Positions 16,351 through 24,494 of a stretch of 32,875 nucleotides of DNA are shown here, piece by piece. Numbering within the stretch: the stretch's first letter is position 1; each line of letters opens with the position of its first letter. Origin of the DNA: Scytonema sp. UIC 10036 (GTDB lineage: Bacteria > Cyanobacteriota > Cyanobacteriia > Cyanobacteriales > Nostocaceae); assembly GCF_009725235.1 (NCBI RefSeq), contig NZ_WJFC01000147.1, positions 1 through 32,875 of the forward strand, written 5' to 3'. The notes beneath the pieces were generated by a model. It searched no databases. It had not been told where the DNA came from and was given only the letters and a program-made list of their open reading frames with translations. A program made the position numbers and the translations under genes.

Positions 16351-16695
16351 TTAGAAATTTGTATTAATTACCTTATCTGCGGCACTGCTCAATACTTCAT
16401 CCATCCAAGCATTAATACTTTTACCTGCTTTAGAAGCTGCAAGAAAAATTTTGCGGTGACGTTCTGGTGTTGTGCGAAAGGGAAGTTTTCCAGAAAAAGG
16501 TTTATCGGGTTCTTCCCCTAAGTCTTCACAAAAAGCAAGATAATCATCTACCGATTTCTGAAATTCCTGACGTGCTTCCTCGACTGTTTTCCCTTTAAAT
16601 GTTACTACATCATTAATATCTAATACACGCCCAAAAATAATTCCTGCTTCTAAGTCAATTTCTAAACTTGCTGTGTATCCTTTATAAGTCATCAT
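16351..16695 (-). CDS. hicB: HicB-family antitoxin
   Basis: About 114 aa from the ATG at 16695. A GTG at 16704 gives 117 aa. It begins MMTYKGYTASLEIDLEAGII with the partial RNase H-like HicB fold (FKGKTVEEARQEFQKSVDDY). It ends with an Arc-like ribbon-helix-helix DNA-binding segment (RTTPERHRKIFLAASKAGKS, INAWMDEVL). HicB neutralises HicA and represses the operon. It follows hicA by fewer than 20 bases on the same strand. The palindromic site at 17056-17082, upstream of hicA, is a plausible operator. Confidence 0.92.
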   Translation of the reverse strand: MMTYKGYTASLEIDLEAGIIFGRVLDINDVVTFKGKTVEEARQEFQKSVDDYLAFCEDLGEEPDKPFSGKLPFRTTPERHRKIFLAASKAGKSINAWMDEVLSSAADKVINTNF

Positions 16696-16712
16696 AGTTT
16701 TCACTTTAAAAC

Positions 16713-16997
16713 TTACTCATCATCATTTACTAATGTTTTTGGTTCAACACCTGCTTTGATTAAAAATTCTCGTACCGATTTAACTGCACCTTTATCAGTT
16801 TCCTTTTCTGGATGGGGTTCATGAAATACAGCTTTGACATTGTTTAATTTCACTCTCACCCGTGACCCTTGACCTTGGCGTATATCAGCATTCAATGCTC
16901 TAAATAAGTTTTCAATATCCTGCCAGAGAATATTTGCGGGAATCGGATTTGTAAAAATAGATTCCAAAACCTGACGCTGTTTGTTATTTAAATTCAT
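16713..16997 (-). CDS. hicA: HicA-family mRNA interferase toxin
   Basis: A 94-aa dsRBD-like toxin: LESIFTNPIPANILWQDIEN, GQGSRVRVKLNNVKAVFHEP, then HPEKETDKGAVKSVREFLIK and AGV. In classic HicA the catalytic His follows GS (GSH). Here the residue is Arg (GSR), as in a common subfamily that keeps a downstream FHxPHP motif. Activity is therefore likely but not certain. HicA cleaves mRNA unless bound by HicB. It is the first gene of the hicAB operon and has no strong ribosome-binding site. Confidence 0.9.
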   Translation of the reverse strand: MNLNNKQRQVLESIFTNPIPANILWQDIENLFRALNADIRQGQGSRVRVKLNNVKAVFHEPHPEKETDKGAVKSVREFLIKAGVEPKTLVNDDE

Positions 16998-17384
16998 TTA
17001 GCAGTCACAATTTATAGTACATTTGTTTTTTTAACCACATTAAAGTACATTTTTTTTATGATATCATAAAAAGATATCATAAGCTCGACACCTTAGACTT
17101 GGCAACACTTGGAGATGACGATCTGATGGTGATTGATACAATGGTGTTGACCTATGCGTGCTTACACGTATAAGAAAGGTATCAACAGGCGATCGCTGTT
17201 CATGCTGTATTTCAGTGAATTGAGAACTACCACGATTGCTTTTAAACTACCTGATAGAACCAGCAGACTGAATGAGCGATCGCTTTTTATGTGTTGATAT
17301 GGCAAATAGATAAAGAAGTAGCACGAACTGTCACTTTGATGCTTCTCAAGTCAGTGCATGAGTCGAGCTTTATCAGAGATGTTT
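16998..17384. other. Region upstream of hicAB with palindromic operator-like site
   Basis: 17056-17069 is a perfect 14-base palindrome, TTATGATATCATAA. Its half GATATCATAA is repeated at 17073-17082, spaced 13 bases. This suits a ribbon-helix-helix regulator such as HicB and lies about 60-85 bases upstream of hicA. AGTACATTT is also repeated (near 17018 and 17044). From 17090 to 17384 I see no gene, only two HIP1 sites. Confidence 0.5.
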
Positions 17385-17496
17385 AAAATTCTGCCATCAG
17401 TAGGTTTATGTCCAATGGTTGAGTGTACTAAAGTGGCAATTGTTTTGAGATATACATCTACCTTGGAGGGTGCATGCCCCAATACTTTGGAAAACT
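17385..17496 (+). repeat. 112-bp direct repeat, right copy (active GH31 leader)
   Basis: Partner of 15605-15716. It includes the GGAGG ribosome-binding site at about 17465-17469, the GH31 start codon ATG at 17474 and the first seven-plus codons. Together the copies bracket the alpha-2-macroglobulin fragment and hicAB. Confidence 0.9.
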
Positions 17497-19900
17497 GCCC
17501 ACAACTGACCAACCTTGGACTACTATTGGTACGGTGCAATCTGTCAACAAGAGCAATAAGCCGGGGGAGGCTTGCGCTAAGAGCGAACGCACGATTTATC
17601 TGGAGTGTGGTGACGCCCGTGTTAGCATTAGCATACTCGCATCCAACTTGCTAAGAGTGCGGATGTCACCAACAGGTGAATTTCAGCCCCGTCGTCCTTG
17701 GGCGGTGACACTGGATGACACAGAATGGGCAGATGTGCCTTTCGAGGTGAACACAACAGATACTGTTGTAGAAATTGAAACCGAGCAGATACGCGCGATC
17801 GTACACAAAGAAAAATGTCGTATAACCTGCTTTGATAAAGAAGGGCGTCCTTTTACTCAAGATACAGAGATGGGAATGGGTTGGCGATTGGGTGCAGTCG
17901 CCGCGTGGAAACACATAGAAGCAGAAGAGCACTTTTACGGATTTGGCGAACGCACAGGATTGCTTGATAAACTAAGCGAAGTCAAAACCAACTGGACGGT
18001 TGACGCTTTAGACTACAGTACCCAAACTGATGAAATGTATCAGGCAATCCCGTTTTTTATAGCCTTGCGTCCCCAACTTGCCTATGGTATTTTCTTCAAC
18101 ACCACTTTTTGGAGTCAGTTTGACATTGGTGCAGAAGCACCAGGTACCTTGAAAATGGAAACTCGTGGGAGCGAGTTAGATTACTATATTATTTACGGTC
18201 CTGAACCTGCAGACATTCTTCGCACTTACACCCAGTTAACAGGTAGAATGCCACTACCGCCAAAATGGTCAATTGGCTATCACCAATGTCGTTGGAGTTA
18301 CGAGTCAGAAACCATAGTACGGGAACTAGCGCAAGAATTTCGATCGCGTCAAATTCCCTGTGATGTCATCCATCTTGACATTGATTATATGCGGGGTTAC
18401 CGCGTGTTCACCTGGAGTCCCAACCGCTTTTGCGATCCTGCAAAACTGATTGCTGACTTGGGGCAAAACGGTTTTAAAACCGTCACCATTATAGATCCAG
18501 GAGTTAAATACGAACCAGAAGCCAATTATCACGTATTTGACCAAGGGATAAAAAACGACTATTTTGTCAGGAAAGTTGATGGGCGGTTGTTCCACGGCTA
18601 TGTTTGGCCGGAAAAATCCGTATTTCCCGACTTTTTGCGTTCCGATGTGCGTCAGTGGTGGGGAGACTTGCACAAAAGCTTAACTGATGCAGGCGTTGCG
18701 GGAATATGGAATGATATGAACGAGCCAGCCATTGACGATCGCCCTTTTGGAGATGGCGGGAATAAAATTTGGTTTCCTCTAGATGCACCCCAGGGAGGGG
18801 ACAAGGGAGAGGGGGGAGACAAGGGAGAAGATTCTACCTTGTCCCCCTTGTCCCCCTTGTCCCCAAATAGGGCAACTCATGCTGAAGTACACAACCTGTA
18901 CGGTTTGTCAATGGCGAGGGCGAGTGCAGAAGGTTTGCAACGTTTACGTTCCAATGAGCGTTCTTTTGTGCTGACTCGTTCTGGTTTTGCAGGAGTGCAG
19001 CGATGGTCATCAGTTTGGATGGGTGACAATCAGTCATTGTGGGATCATTTAGAAATGTCCCTACCAATGCTATGTAATATGGGTCTGTCAGGTGTAGCAT
19101 TTGTAGGATGCGATATTGGTGGATTTGCGGGTAACGCCACAGCAGAAATGTTCGCCCGGTGGATGCAGGTAGGAATGCTCTATCCTCTCATGCGCGGTCA
19201 CTCAGCTATGAGTACAGCACGCCATGAACCGTGGGTTTTTGGAGAACGTACAGAGAAAATTTGTAGGGAATACATAAATCTACGCTATCAATTGCTACCC
19301 TACCTTTACACCCTCTTTTGGGAAGCAGCAACTACAGGGACTCCCATTTTAAGACCATTACTCTACCATTACCCCAACGATCCCAAAACTTACACGCTCT
19401 ACGACCAAGTTTTGCTCGGTCCTAATTTGATGGCTGCACCTATTTACCGTCCCGGAATAGAGTATCGTTCCGTATATTTACCAGAAGGAACCTGGTATGA
19501 TTGGTGGACGGGAGAAAGCTATCACGGACCAGTTCACATCCTTGCTCATGCACCACTAGAAACTATGCCTCTTTACGTCCGCGCAGGTGCAATTATTCCC
19601 ATGCAACCCGTGATGCAGCATATCGATGAGATTCCACTCAACCAATTACGACTGCGTATTTGGCATGGTGCTGGTGAGTTTACTCTTTATGAAGATGACG
19701 GACATACATTTGAGTTTCAAAAAGGAGCTTTCGCAACAACAAATTACCGTGTCTTTGCCAATGCAGAACACACAATTTTAGAAATTGGAGAACGACAGGG
19801 AGAATGGATACCACCATCCCGTGAAGTCATTGTCGAACTGGTTGGAGTTGGTGAACAGCAATTTCAAGACGATGGGAAACCACGTTCTTTGAAATTTTAA
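17474..19900 (+). CDS. GH31 family alpha-glucosidase
   Basis: An 808-aa retaining glycoside hydrolase. The N-terminal beta-sandwich (about 1-255) has AWKHIEAEEHFYGFGERTGL. In the TIM barrel, the nucleophile D414 is in GIWNDMNEP and the acid/base D518 is in WMGDNQS, followed by FVGCDIGGF. The C-terminal beta domains include LPEGTWYDWWTGE. It releases glucose from alpha-linked oligosaccharides, probably in the cytoplasm because there is no signal peptide. Residues about 441-465 (GGDKGEGGDKGE...LSPLSPLSP) are an insertion encoded by a palindromic G-rich/C-rich repeat between the two catalytic residues. The frame is kept, so activity may survive. The start has GGAGG about 5 bases upstream and lies in the 112-bp repeat. 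Confidence 0.95.
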   Translation: MPQYFGKLPTTDQPWTTIGTVQSVNKSNKPGEACAKSERTIYLECGDARVSISILASNLLRVRMSPTGEFQPRRPWAVTLDDTEWADVPFEVNTTDTVVEIETEQIRAIVHKEKCRITCFDKEGRPFTQDTEMGMGWRLGAVAAWKHIEAEEHFYGFGERTGLLDKLSEVKTNWTVDALDYSTQTDEMYQAIPFFIALRPQLAYGIFFNTTFWSQFDIGAEAPGTLKMETRGSELDYYIIYGPEPADILRTYTQLTGRMPLPPKWSIGYHQCRWSYESETIVRELAQEFRSRQIPCDVIHLDIDYMRGYRVFTWSPNRFCDPAKLIADLGQNGFKTVTIIDPGVKYEPEANYHVFDQGIKNDYFVRKVDGRLFHGYVWPEKSVFPDFLRSDVRQWWGDLHKSLTDAGVAGIWNDMNEPAIDDRPFGDGGNKIWFPLDAPQGGDKGEGGDKGEDSTLSPLSPLSPNRATHAEVHNLYGLSMARASAEGLQRLRSNERSFVLTRSGFAGVQRWSSVWMGDNQSLWDHLEMSLPMLCNMGLSGVAFVGCDIGGFAGNATAEMFARWMQVGMLYPLMRGHSAMSTARHEPWVFGERTEKICREYINLRYQLLPYLYTLFWEAATTGTPILRPLLYHYPNDPKTYTLYDQVLLGPNLMAAPIYRPGIEYRSVYLPEGTWYDWWTGESYHGPVHILAHAPLETMPLYVRAGAIIPMQPVMQHIDEIPLNQLRLRIWHGAGEFTLYEDDGHTFEFQKGAFATTNYRVFANAEHTILEIGERQGEWIPPSREVIVELVGVGEQQFQDDGKPRSLKF
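18791..18867. repeat. Palindromic G/C-rich repeat inserted in frame in GH31
   Basis: GGGGACAAGGGAGA units on the left are complementary to CCTTGTCCCCCTTGTCCCC units on the right, around AGATTCTA. Such CCTTGTCCCC minisatellites are normally intergenic. Here the insertion is translated as about 25 low-complexity residues without a frameshift. Confidence 0.85.
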
Positions 19901-19905
19901 TAGTA

Positions 19906-19965
19906 GGTTGGGTTGAGGAACGAAACCCAACATCAATTTCCAGGGTTTCATTCGTCAACCCAACC
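19906..19965 (+). terminator. Long hairpin after GH31 (GGTTGGGTTG repeat)
   Basis: A 23-base arm at 19906-19928 pairs with 19943-19965 with two mismatches across a 14-base loop, starting 5 bases after the GH31 stop. It belongs to the GGTTGGGTT...AACCCAACC palindromes scattered in cyanobacteria. It can serve as a transcript end, though no T-run follows. Confidence 0.65.
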
Positions 19966-20541
19966 CACGTTGATAAATTTTATTACAAGTAATCACCCCA
20001 ACTTAATATAAGTCCTGTTTGACAAAAAAAAAATTTATGTAAGAATAACATATGTGGAAAACAATACATATTATTTAAATCTACTTCAGATTTATTCATA
20101 AGCCGCGTCTACTTTAAAGCCCGTAATTTTTACCTGAGAGAAAAACTTCAGATTCCGATATGGAAGGAATTTATCTGTTTGCTCTAGCCTCAAATCTTGC
20201 TCTACCCCAAGCGAACAGAGTGTGAGTTTCGTGCATCTATAACAGGGAAACCCACTAACTCTCAATCGAGACTAAAACACGTCCATATCATGTCCGGTAG
20301 CATAACCATAAACAAGTTTCTTAATTTCTTAGCGCCTTAGCGACGGCAGGCGCTTCAACTCTGGGAACCAGAGCAACGCGCTGCCTCGTCTTTGCGTGAT
20401 TTTTATTCAGGGTCTATAAGCCGACATAATATGACTCAGCGTTCCTCCGCGACAGTCACGGTACGCAGTTTCCAACCTTGCAGGAGTTTTTAGATGAAGT
20501 CTTTATAAAAAACTATTTAAAAACATTAAGGAGATTTAAGC
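19966..20541. other. Long intergenic region before the photoreceptor gene
   Basis: No gene seen. It holds an AT-rich stretch (20010-20100), the 41-nt covarying hairpin at 20345-20385, and a good AAGGAG ribosome-binding site just before the ATG at 20542. The length suggests a long leader or promoter region for the receptor gene. Confidence 0.5.
20345..20385. repeat. 41-nt structured repeat, copy 1
   Basis: The outer stem GGCAGGCGC/GCGCTGCC has one bulged G. The inner stem CTCTGG/CCAGAG has a GAA loop, with TTCAA and CAAC between the stems. It is the same length as the copy at 30037-30077 and differs only at paired stem positions. Confidence 0.85.
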
Positions 20542-23334
20542 ATGCTAAGTAGCAACTATGACCAAGGTTTAGTCGCGTTATCGATAGTACTCGCAGTACT
20601 TTCATCCTACACAGCCTTAGATCTTGCTGGAAGAGTGAGTGCAGGGGAGAAAAAGGTCAGACTAGCTTGGTTGATTGGCGGTGCAATTACGATGGGTATT
20701 GGGATTTGGTCAATGCACTTTGTTGCTATGCTAGCATTTAGTTTACCAATACCCATCGTCTATGATGTGGGAACTGTTGTGTTCTCAACATTGCCCGCGA
20801 TTGTTAGTTCAGCAGGTGCGCTTTTTCTCGCGAGTCGTCGGTTTTTGAGTATGAAGCGATTGCTGGTTGGCGGTGTGTTAATGGGTTTAGGTATTGCATC
20901 TATGCATTATATTGGTATGGCAGCAATGCAGATGGATGCCTCTACTCACTACAATTTCCTGTTGTTTGTGCTGTCGGTTGCGATCGCCATCGGCGCGTCT
21001 ATAGCAGCACTGTACATTGCCTTTCAATTCCGCATGCAAACGCGTAACACTGGAAAATTGTCTCGGATTTTAAGTGCGCTCATCATGGGGGCTGCAATCT
21101 CCGGGATGCACTATACGGGAATGGCGGCAGTTTCTTTCACACCAACACAAGTTGTGAGTTCGATCGTAGCAAACCGCGCTGTGCAATCTTCTCTCAGCTG
21201 GCTTGCGCTCGGCATTGGCATTGCTACGCTGATTATCCTAGGTTTTACACTGCTGACATCCTTTGTGGATCGGCGCATGGCATCTCAAACGACTCTCCTA
21301 AAGCAGCAAGAAGCTGAAGCGCAAAGATTGCAACAATTTACAGAAATTACTCTACGCATTCGGCGTTCTTTGAAGTTGGAAGATGTTCTCAATACTGCTG
21401 TGAGTGAAGTACAACAAGCATTAGGTGCGGAGCGCGTTACAATCCATCGCTTGAATCGTGATTGGAGTAGTACTATTATTGCTGAATCAGTTGCCCAAGG
21501 TTGGATTTCTGCTTTGGAGCATAGAATGGACGATTCTTTTTGGGAACGTTATGTTGAATCTTATAACAATGGTCGAGTTTGGGTTATTGATAATATTTAC
21601 GAAGTAGGATTTACTGAGGAGCATCTGGAGATTTTAAAGTGCTTTCAGATTAAAGCTTATATGGCTGCACCTATCCTACAGAACAATCAGCTTCAGGGTT
21701 TACTTTTTGCTCATCAGTGTTCTAATGTTCGGATTTGGCAAAAGTGGGAAATTGAATTGTTCCGACAACTGGCAGTTCAAATTGGCATTGCTCTAGAACA
21801 AGCAAATCTCCTCCATGAATTGCAACAGGCGCAGGAAGTACTGCGGTTACGCGATCGCGCCATTGCTGCTGCTAGCAACGGTATTCTCATTACCGATCCA
21901 CGACAGGAAGATAACCCAATCGTCTTTTGCAATGCAGCATTTGAAAACATGACGGGCTACTCGAAAGAAGAGGCATTGGGACATAACTGTCGGTTTTTGC
22001 AGGGAGAAGGCACAGACCCTGCTACTGTAAGAGAAATAAACAATGCCGTCAACCAAGAGAGGGATTGCCAAGTTATTATTAAGAATTATTGCAAGGACGG
22101 TACCTCTTTCTGGAACCAATTGACTATTTCACCAGTACGAGATGCCTCCGGGCAAGTCATAAATTTTATTGGGATACAAGCTGACATCACAGAACAAATC
22201 CAAGCACAAGAACAATTGCGGCTTAGTAAAGAAAATTTACAGCATCAAGTCATAGAATTGCTAAATGATGTTGAAGAAGCATCTAAAGGTAACCTGACAG
22301 TGCGTGCCCAGATTAATACGGGCGAAATTAAGGTTGTGGGCGACTTTTTCAATGTTATTATTGAAAGCCTGCGCCACATTGTGGTTCAAGTAAAACAAGC
22401 TGTCCAACAGGTGAATGTGCTTGTTGGAGAAAACTCACAAGCGATGTGTCTGTTGGCAGATGATGCACTCAAACAAGCAGAGGAGATTACTCATACCCTG
22501 AAATCGTTAGATGCAATGGTACTTTCAATTCAAGCTGTAGCAGATAGCGCCCATAAAGCAGCAGGTATGGCACGTACTGCATCAACAACTGCAGAAGTTG
22601 GTAGAGATTCCATGGAGCGCACAGTTGATAGCATCACGAACCTCCATTTGACTATGGCAGAAGCTGCTAAAAAGGTGAAACGGCTTGGTGAATCATCCCA
22701 AGAGATTTCCAAAGTTGTGTCTTTGATTAATCAAATTGCCTTGCAAACCAACATAATATCTATCAATGCTAGTATTGAAGCAGCAAAAGCAGGTGAGGAA
22801 GGTCGGGCTTTTGCAGTTGTGGCAGAAGAAGTTGGGGATTTAGCCGCTCGTTCAGCCCGAGCCACTGAAGAAATTCAACATATTGTGCGAAACATACAGA
22901 TTGAAACCAATGAAGTTGTGAAAGCCGTGGAACAGGGCATGACACAGGTAGTGGAAGGCACAGATTCAGTGAAAGATACCAAGCAACAACTTGGTGAAAT
23001 TTTAGAAATGTCTCGCGAAATTGACTTTTTAGTACAATCCATTTCCCATGCAACAGTATCCCAAGCGCAAACTTCGCAAGAGGTGGTGTCTTTGATGAAA
23101 CAAATTGCTCAAGATTCACTTCATACGAGCGATTTCTCTCGCTTGGTATCTAGTTCTTTGGAACAAACTGTAGACGTAGCACAGCAGTTACAAGCTTCAG
23201 TCACTGTGTTCAAGACTGATAATGAGGAAAGTCTGAATGTTGAACCGTTGGAAGTAGCAGACGCCGCCAAGTATTCTCTTCAGAACTCTGTTGAGTTGAA
23301 TAATAACAATGGCAAGCATCCGTTGACACAGTAG
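20542..23334 (+). CDS. MHYT-GAF-LOV-HAMP-MCP photoreceptor/chemoreceptor
   Basis: A 930-aa membrane receptor. The N-terminal seven-helix MHYT domain (about 1-245) has M58-H59, M121-H122 and M189-H190 motifs, proposed to bind metal and sense a diatomic gas. A GAF domain of cyanobacteriochrome type (about 270-430) follows, but the canonical bilin cysteine is replaced (E360-H361 where C-H is expected). A LOV-type PAS domain (about 440-560) keeps the photoactive cysteine C483 in GHNCRFLQG plus NYCKDGTSFWN. A HAMP-like linker (about 575-640) and an MCP signalling domain with INQIALQTNIISINASIEAA (about 735-755) complete it. It likely modulates CheA for phototaxis. No che or pil gene is adjacent. 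The start has an AAGGAG site. Confidence 0.93.
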   Translation: MLSSNYDQGLVALSIVLAVLSSYTALDLAGRVSAGEKKVRLAWLIGGAITMGIGIWSMHFVAMLAFSLPIPIVYDVGTVVFSTLPAIVSSAGALFLASRRFLSMKRLLVGGVLMGLGIASMHYIGMAAMQMDASTHYNFLLFVLSVAIAIGASIAALYIAFQFRMQTRNTGKLSRILSALIMGAAISGMHYTGMAAVSFTPTQVVSSIVANRAVQSSLSWLALGIGIATLIILGFTLLTSFVDRRMASQTTLLKQQEAEAQRLQQFTEITLRIRRSLKLEDVLNTAVSEVQQALGAERVTIHRLNRDWSSTIIAESVAQGWISALEHRMDDSFWERYVESYNNGRVWVIDNIYEVGFTEEHLEILKCFQIKAYMAAPILQNNQLQGLLFAHQCSNVRIWQKWEIELFRQLAVQIGIALEQANLLHELQQAQEVLRLRDRAIAAASNGILITDPRQEDNPIVFCNAAFENMTGYSKEEALGHNCRFLQGEGTDPATVREINNAVNQERDCQVIIKNYCKDGTSFWNQLTISPVRDASGQVINFIGIQADITEQIQAQEQLRLSKENLQHQVIELLNDVEEASKGNLTVRAQINTGEIKVVGDFFNVIIESLRHIVVQVKQAVQQVNVLVGENSQAMCLLADDALKQAEEITHTLKSLDAMVLSIQAVADSAHKAAGMARTASTTAEVGRDSMERTVDSITNLHLTMAEAAKKVKRLGESSQEISKVVSLINQIALQTNIISINASIEAAKAGEEGRAFAVVAEEVGDLAARSARATEEIQHIVRNIQIETNEVVKAVEQGMTQVVEGTDSVKDTKQQLGEILEMSREIDFLVQSISHATVSQAQTSQEVVSLMKQIAQDSLHTSDFSRLVSSSLEQTVDVAQQLQASVTVFKTDNEESLNVEPLEVADAAKYSLQNSVELNNNNGKHPLTQ

Positions 23335-23508
23335 GTTATGTAGAGACGTAGGGCTAGAAGCTCTATGTGTTTAATTCAGTAGACAGTTCAATCAAATGAA
23401 AGGCAAGATGCCCATGCCACAAGAATATAAAATTCATCTACCATTCAGAAAATTTAATTTTTGTATTAATGTACACATTGACACTTAAGGATATTTTGAA
23501 AGCTGAGG

Positions 23509-23868
23509 TTGAGAAAGCAGATTTATGACCACGTCCGAAGAATTGGGCAGCTAAAATTGAACTATGAATTGGTTGAAATTGCAATGCAACTGGAGCAAGT
23601 AGAAATTAAGTTTACCCTAGCCCTCGCTGGTATTTCCCAAGAGCAGAAGATGGAAGCTGAGTTTAAAGCGAAACAAGCTTATGTCATGACATTACTCAAA
23701 CAGGGTGCGATTACTAAACATCGAGCCGCAACATTATTAGGTATAACTCGACTTGACTTAATTGAATTAATGGGGAAGTATGAAATCTCGACATTCTCAG
23801 AGCAGACGCGCTCTGAAATCGAGCAGGAAATTGCTCACGCCAGAGAAATGCTGAATCAACAAGAGTGA
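23509..23868 (+). CDS. UPF0175-family antitoxin
   Basis: Up to 119 aa from a TTG at 23509. The ATG at 23584 (MQLEQVEIKF, 94 aa) fits the family's usual length better. It carries the UPF0175 helix-turn-helix core: AYVMTLLKQGAITKHRAATL, then LGITRLDLIELMGKYEIS. UPF0175 proteins are DNA-binding antitoxins that pair with DUF3368 PIN toxins. The gene ends 9 bases before the downstream PIN gene, so the two form an operon. Confidence 0.85.
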   Translation: MRKQIYDHVRRIGQLKLNYELVEIAMQLEQVEIKFTLALAGISQEQKMEAEFKAKQAYVMTLLKQGAITKHRAATLLGITRLDLIELMGKYEISTFSEQTRSEIEQEIAHAREMLNQQE

Positions 23869-23877
23869 ATTAAGAGC

Positions 23878-24363
23878 GTGATTATTGTTGCTGACACAAC
23901 TCCATTAAGTGAATTGGCGAAGGTTGGGCGATTGGAACTGCTGCGTGACATTTTTGGAAACGTTATCATTCCTCAAGAAGTTTATGACGAAGTAACTGTG
24001 GGAAACTATCCTGCTGCGACACAAGTTCCTGTTGCCAATTGGATTAAAGTGCAGCCTGTTGGTAATGTTCAAATGGTGCAAACTCTCCAAGCACAGACCG
24101 ATCTTGATTTAGGTGAATGTGCTGCTATTGTTCTAGCACAAGAGTTGAAAGCCTTGCAGCTATTGATAGATGACTTAGATGCAAGAAAAATAGCGAAATC
24201 CAAAGGATTGCAGCTAATCGGTACTGTGGGCGTTTTGCTCTTGGCAAAAGAGAATGGTTTAATTTTTAGCGTTAAGGACGTAATGGATGAATTGATTGCG
24301 AATGGAATGTGGATAAGTCAGAGATTTTATATAGAAGTGTTAGCGATCGCACTTGAGTTATAA
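23878..24363 (+). CDS. DUF3368 PIN-domain toxin (VapC-like)
   Basis: A 161-aa PIN-fold ribonuclease with the acidic active-site residues in place: MIIVADTTPLSELAKVGRLE (first Asp), DLDLGECAAIVLAQE (Glu) and LLIDDLDARKIAKSKGLQLI (Asp cluster), then GTVGVLLLAKENGLI. The start is GTG at 23878. Such toxins cleave RNA and are silenced by the preceding UPF0175 protein. The pair appears intact, unlike the PIN remnants at 25.9-26.3 kb. Confidence 0.9.
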   Translation: MIIVADTTPLSELAKVGRLELLRDIFGNVIIPQEVYDEVTVGNYPAATQVPVANWIKVQPVGNVQMVQTLQAQTDLDLGECAAIVLAQELKALQLLIDDLDARKIAKSKGLQLIGTVGVLLLAKENGLIFSVKDVMDELIANGMWISQRFYIEVLAIALEL

Positions 24364-24387
24364 CACAATCTGCCTGCAAAAATTCAA

Positions 24388-24410
24388 GGGACGGGCGTAT
24401 CGCCCGTTCC
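24388..24410. terminator. Hairpin between convergent genes
   Basis: GGGACGGGCG-TAT-CGCCCGTTCC is a 10-bp stem (one G.T pair) 25 bases after the PIN toxin stop and between two convergent genes. It resembles the GGAACGGGCG palindromes common in cyanobacteria and may act as a two-way terminator. Confidence 0.5.
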
Positions 24411-24460
24411 TAGAGTGCAAGGAATCAGGAGAATTGTAAAACATAGTTGTAGTATAACTA

Positions 24461-24494
24461 CCAACAACCAACCACTAACCACTCACCACTAACC
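24461..24494. repeat. CCACTAA-type heptanucleotide repeat
   Basis: A short run of CCAACAA/CCAACCA/CTAACCA units, the same family as positions 41-140. It overlaps the last codons of the L,D-transpeptidase-like gene. Confidence 0.75.
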
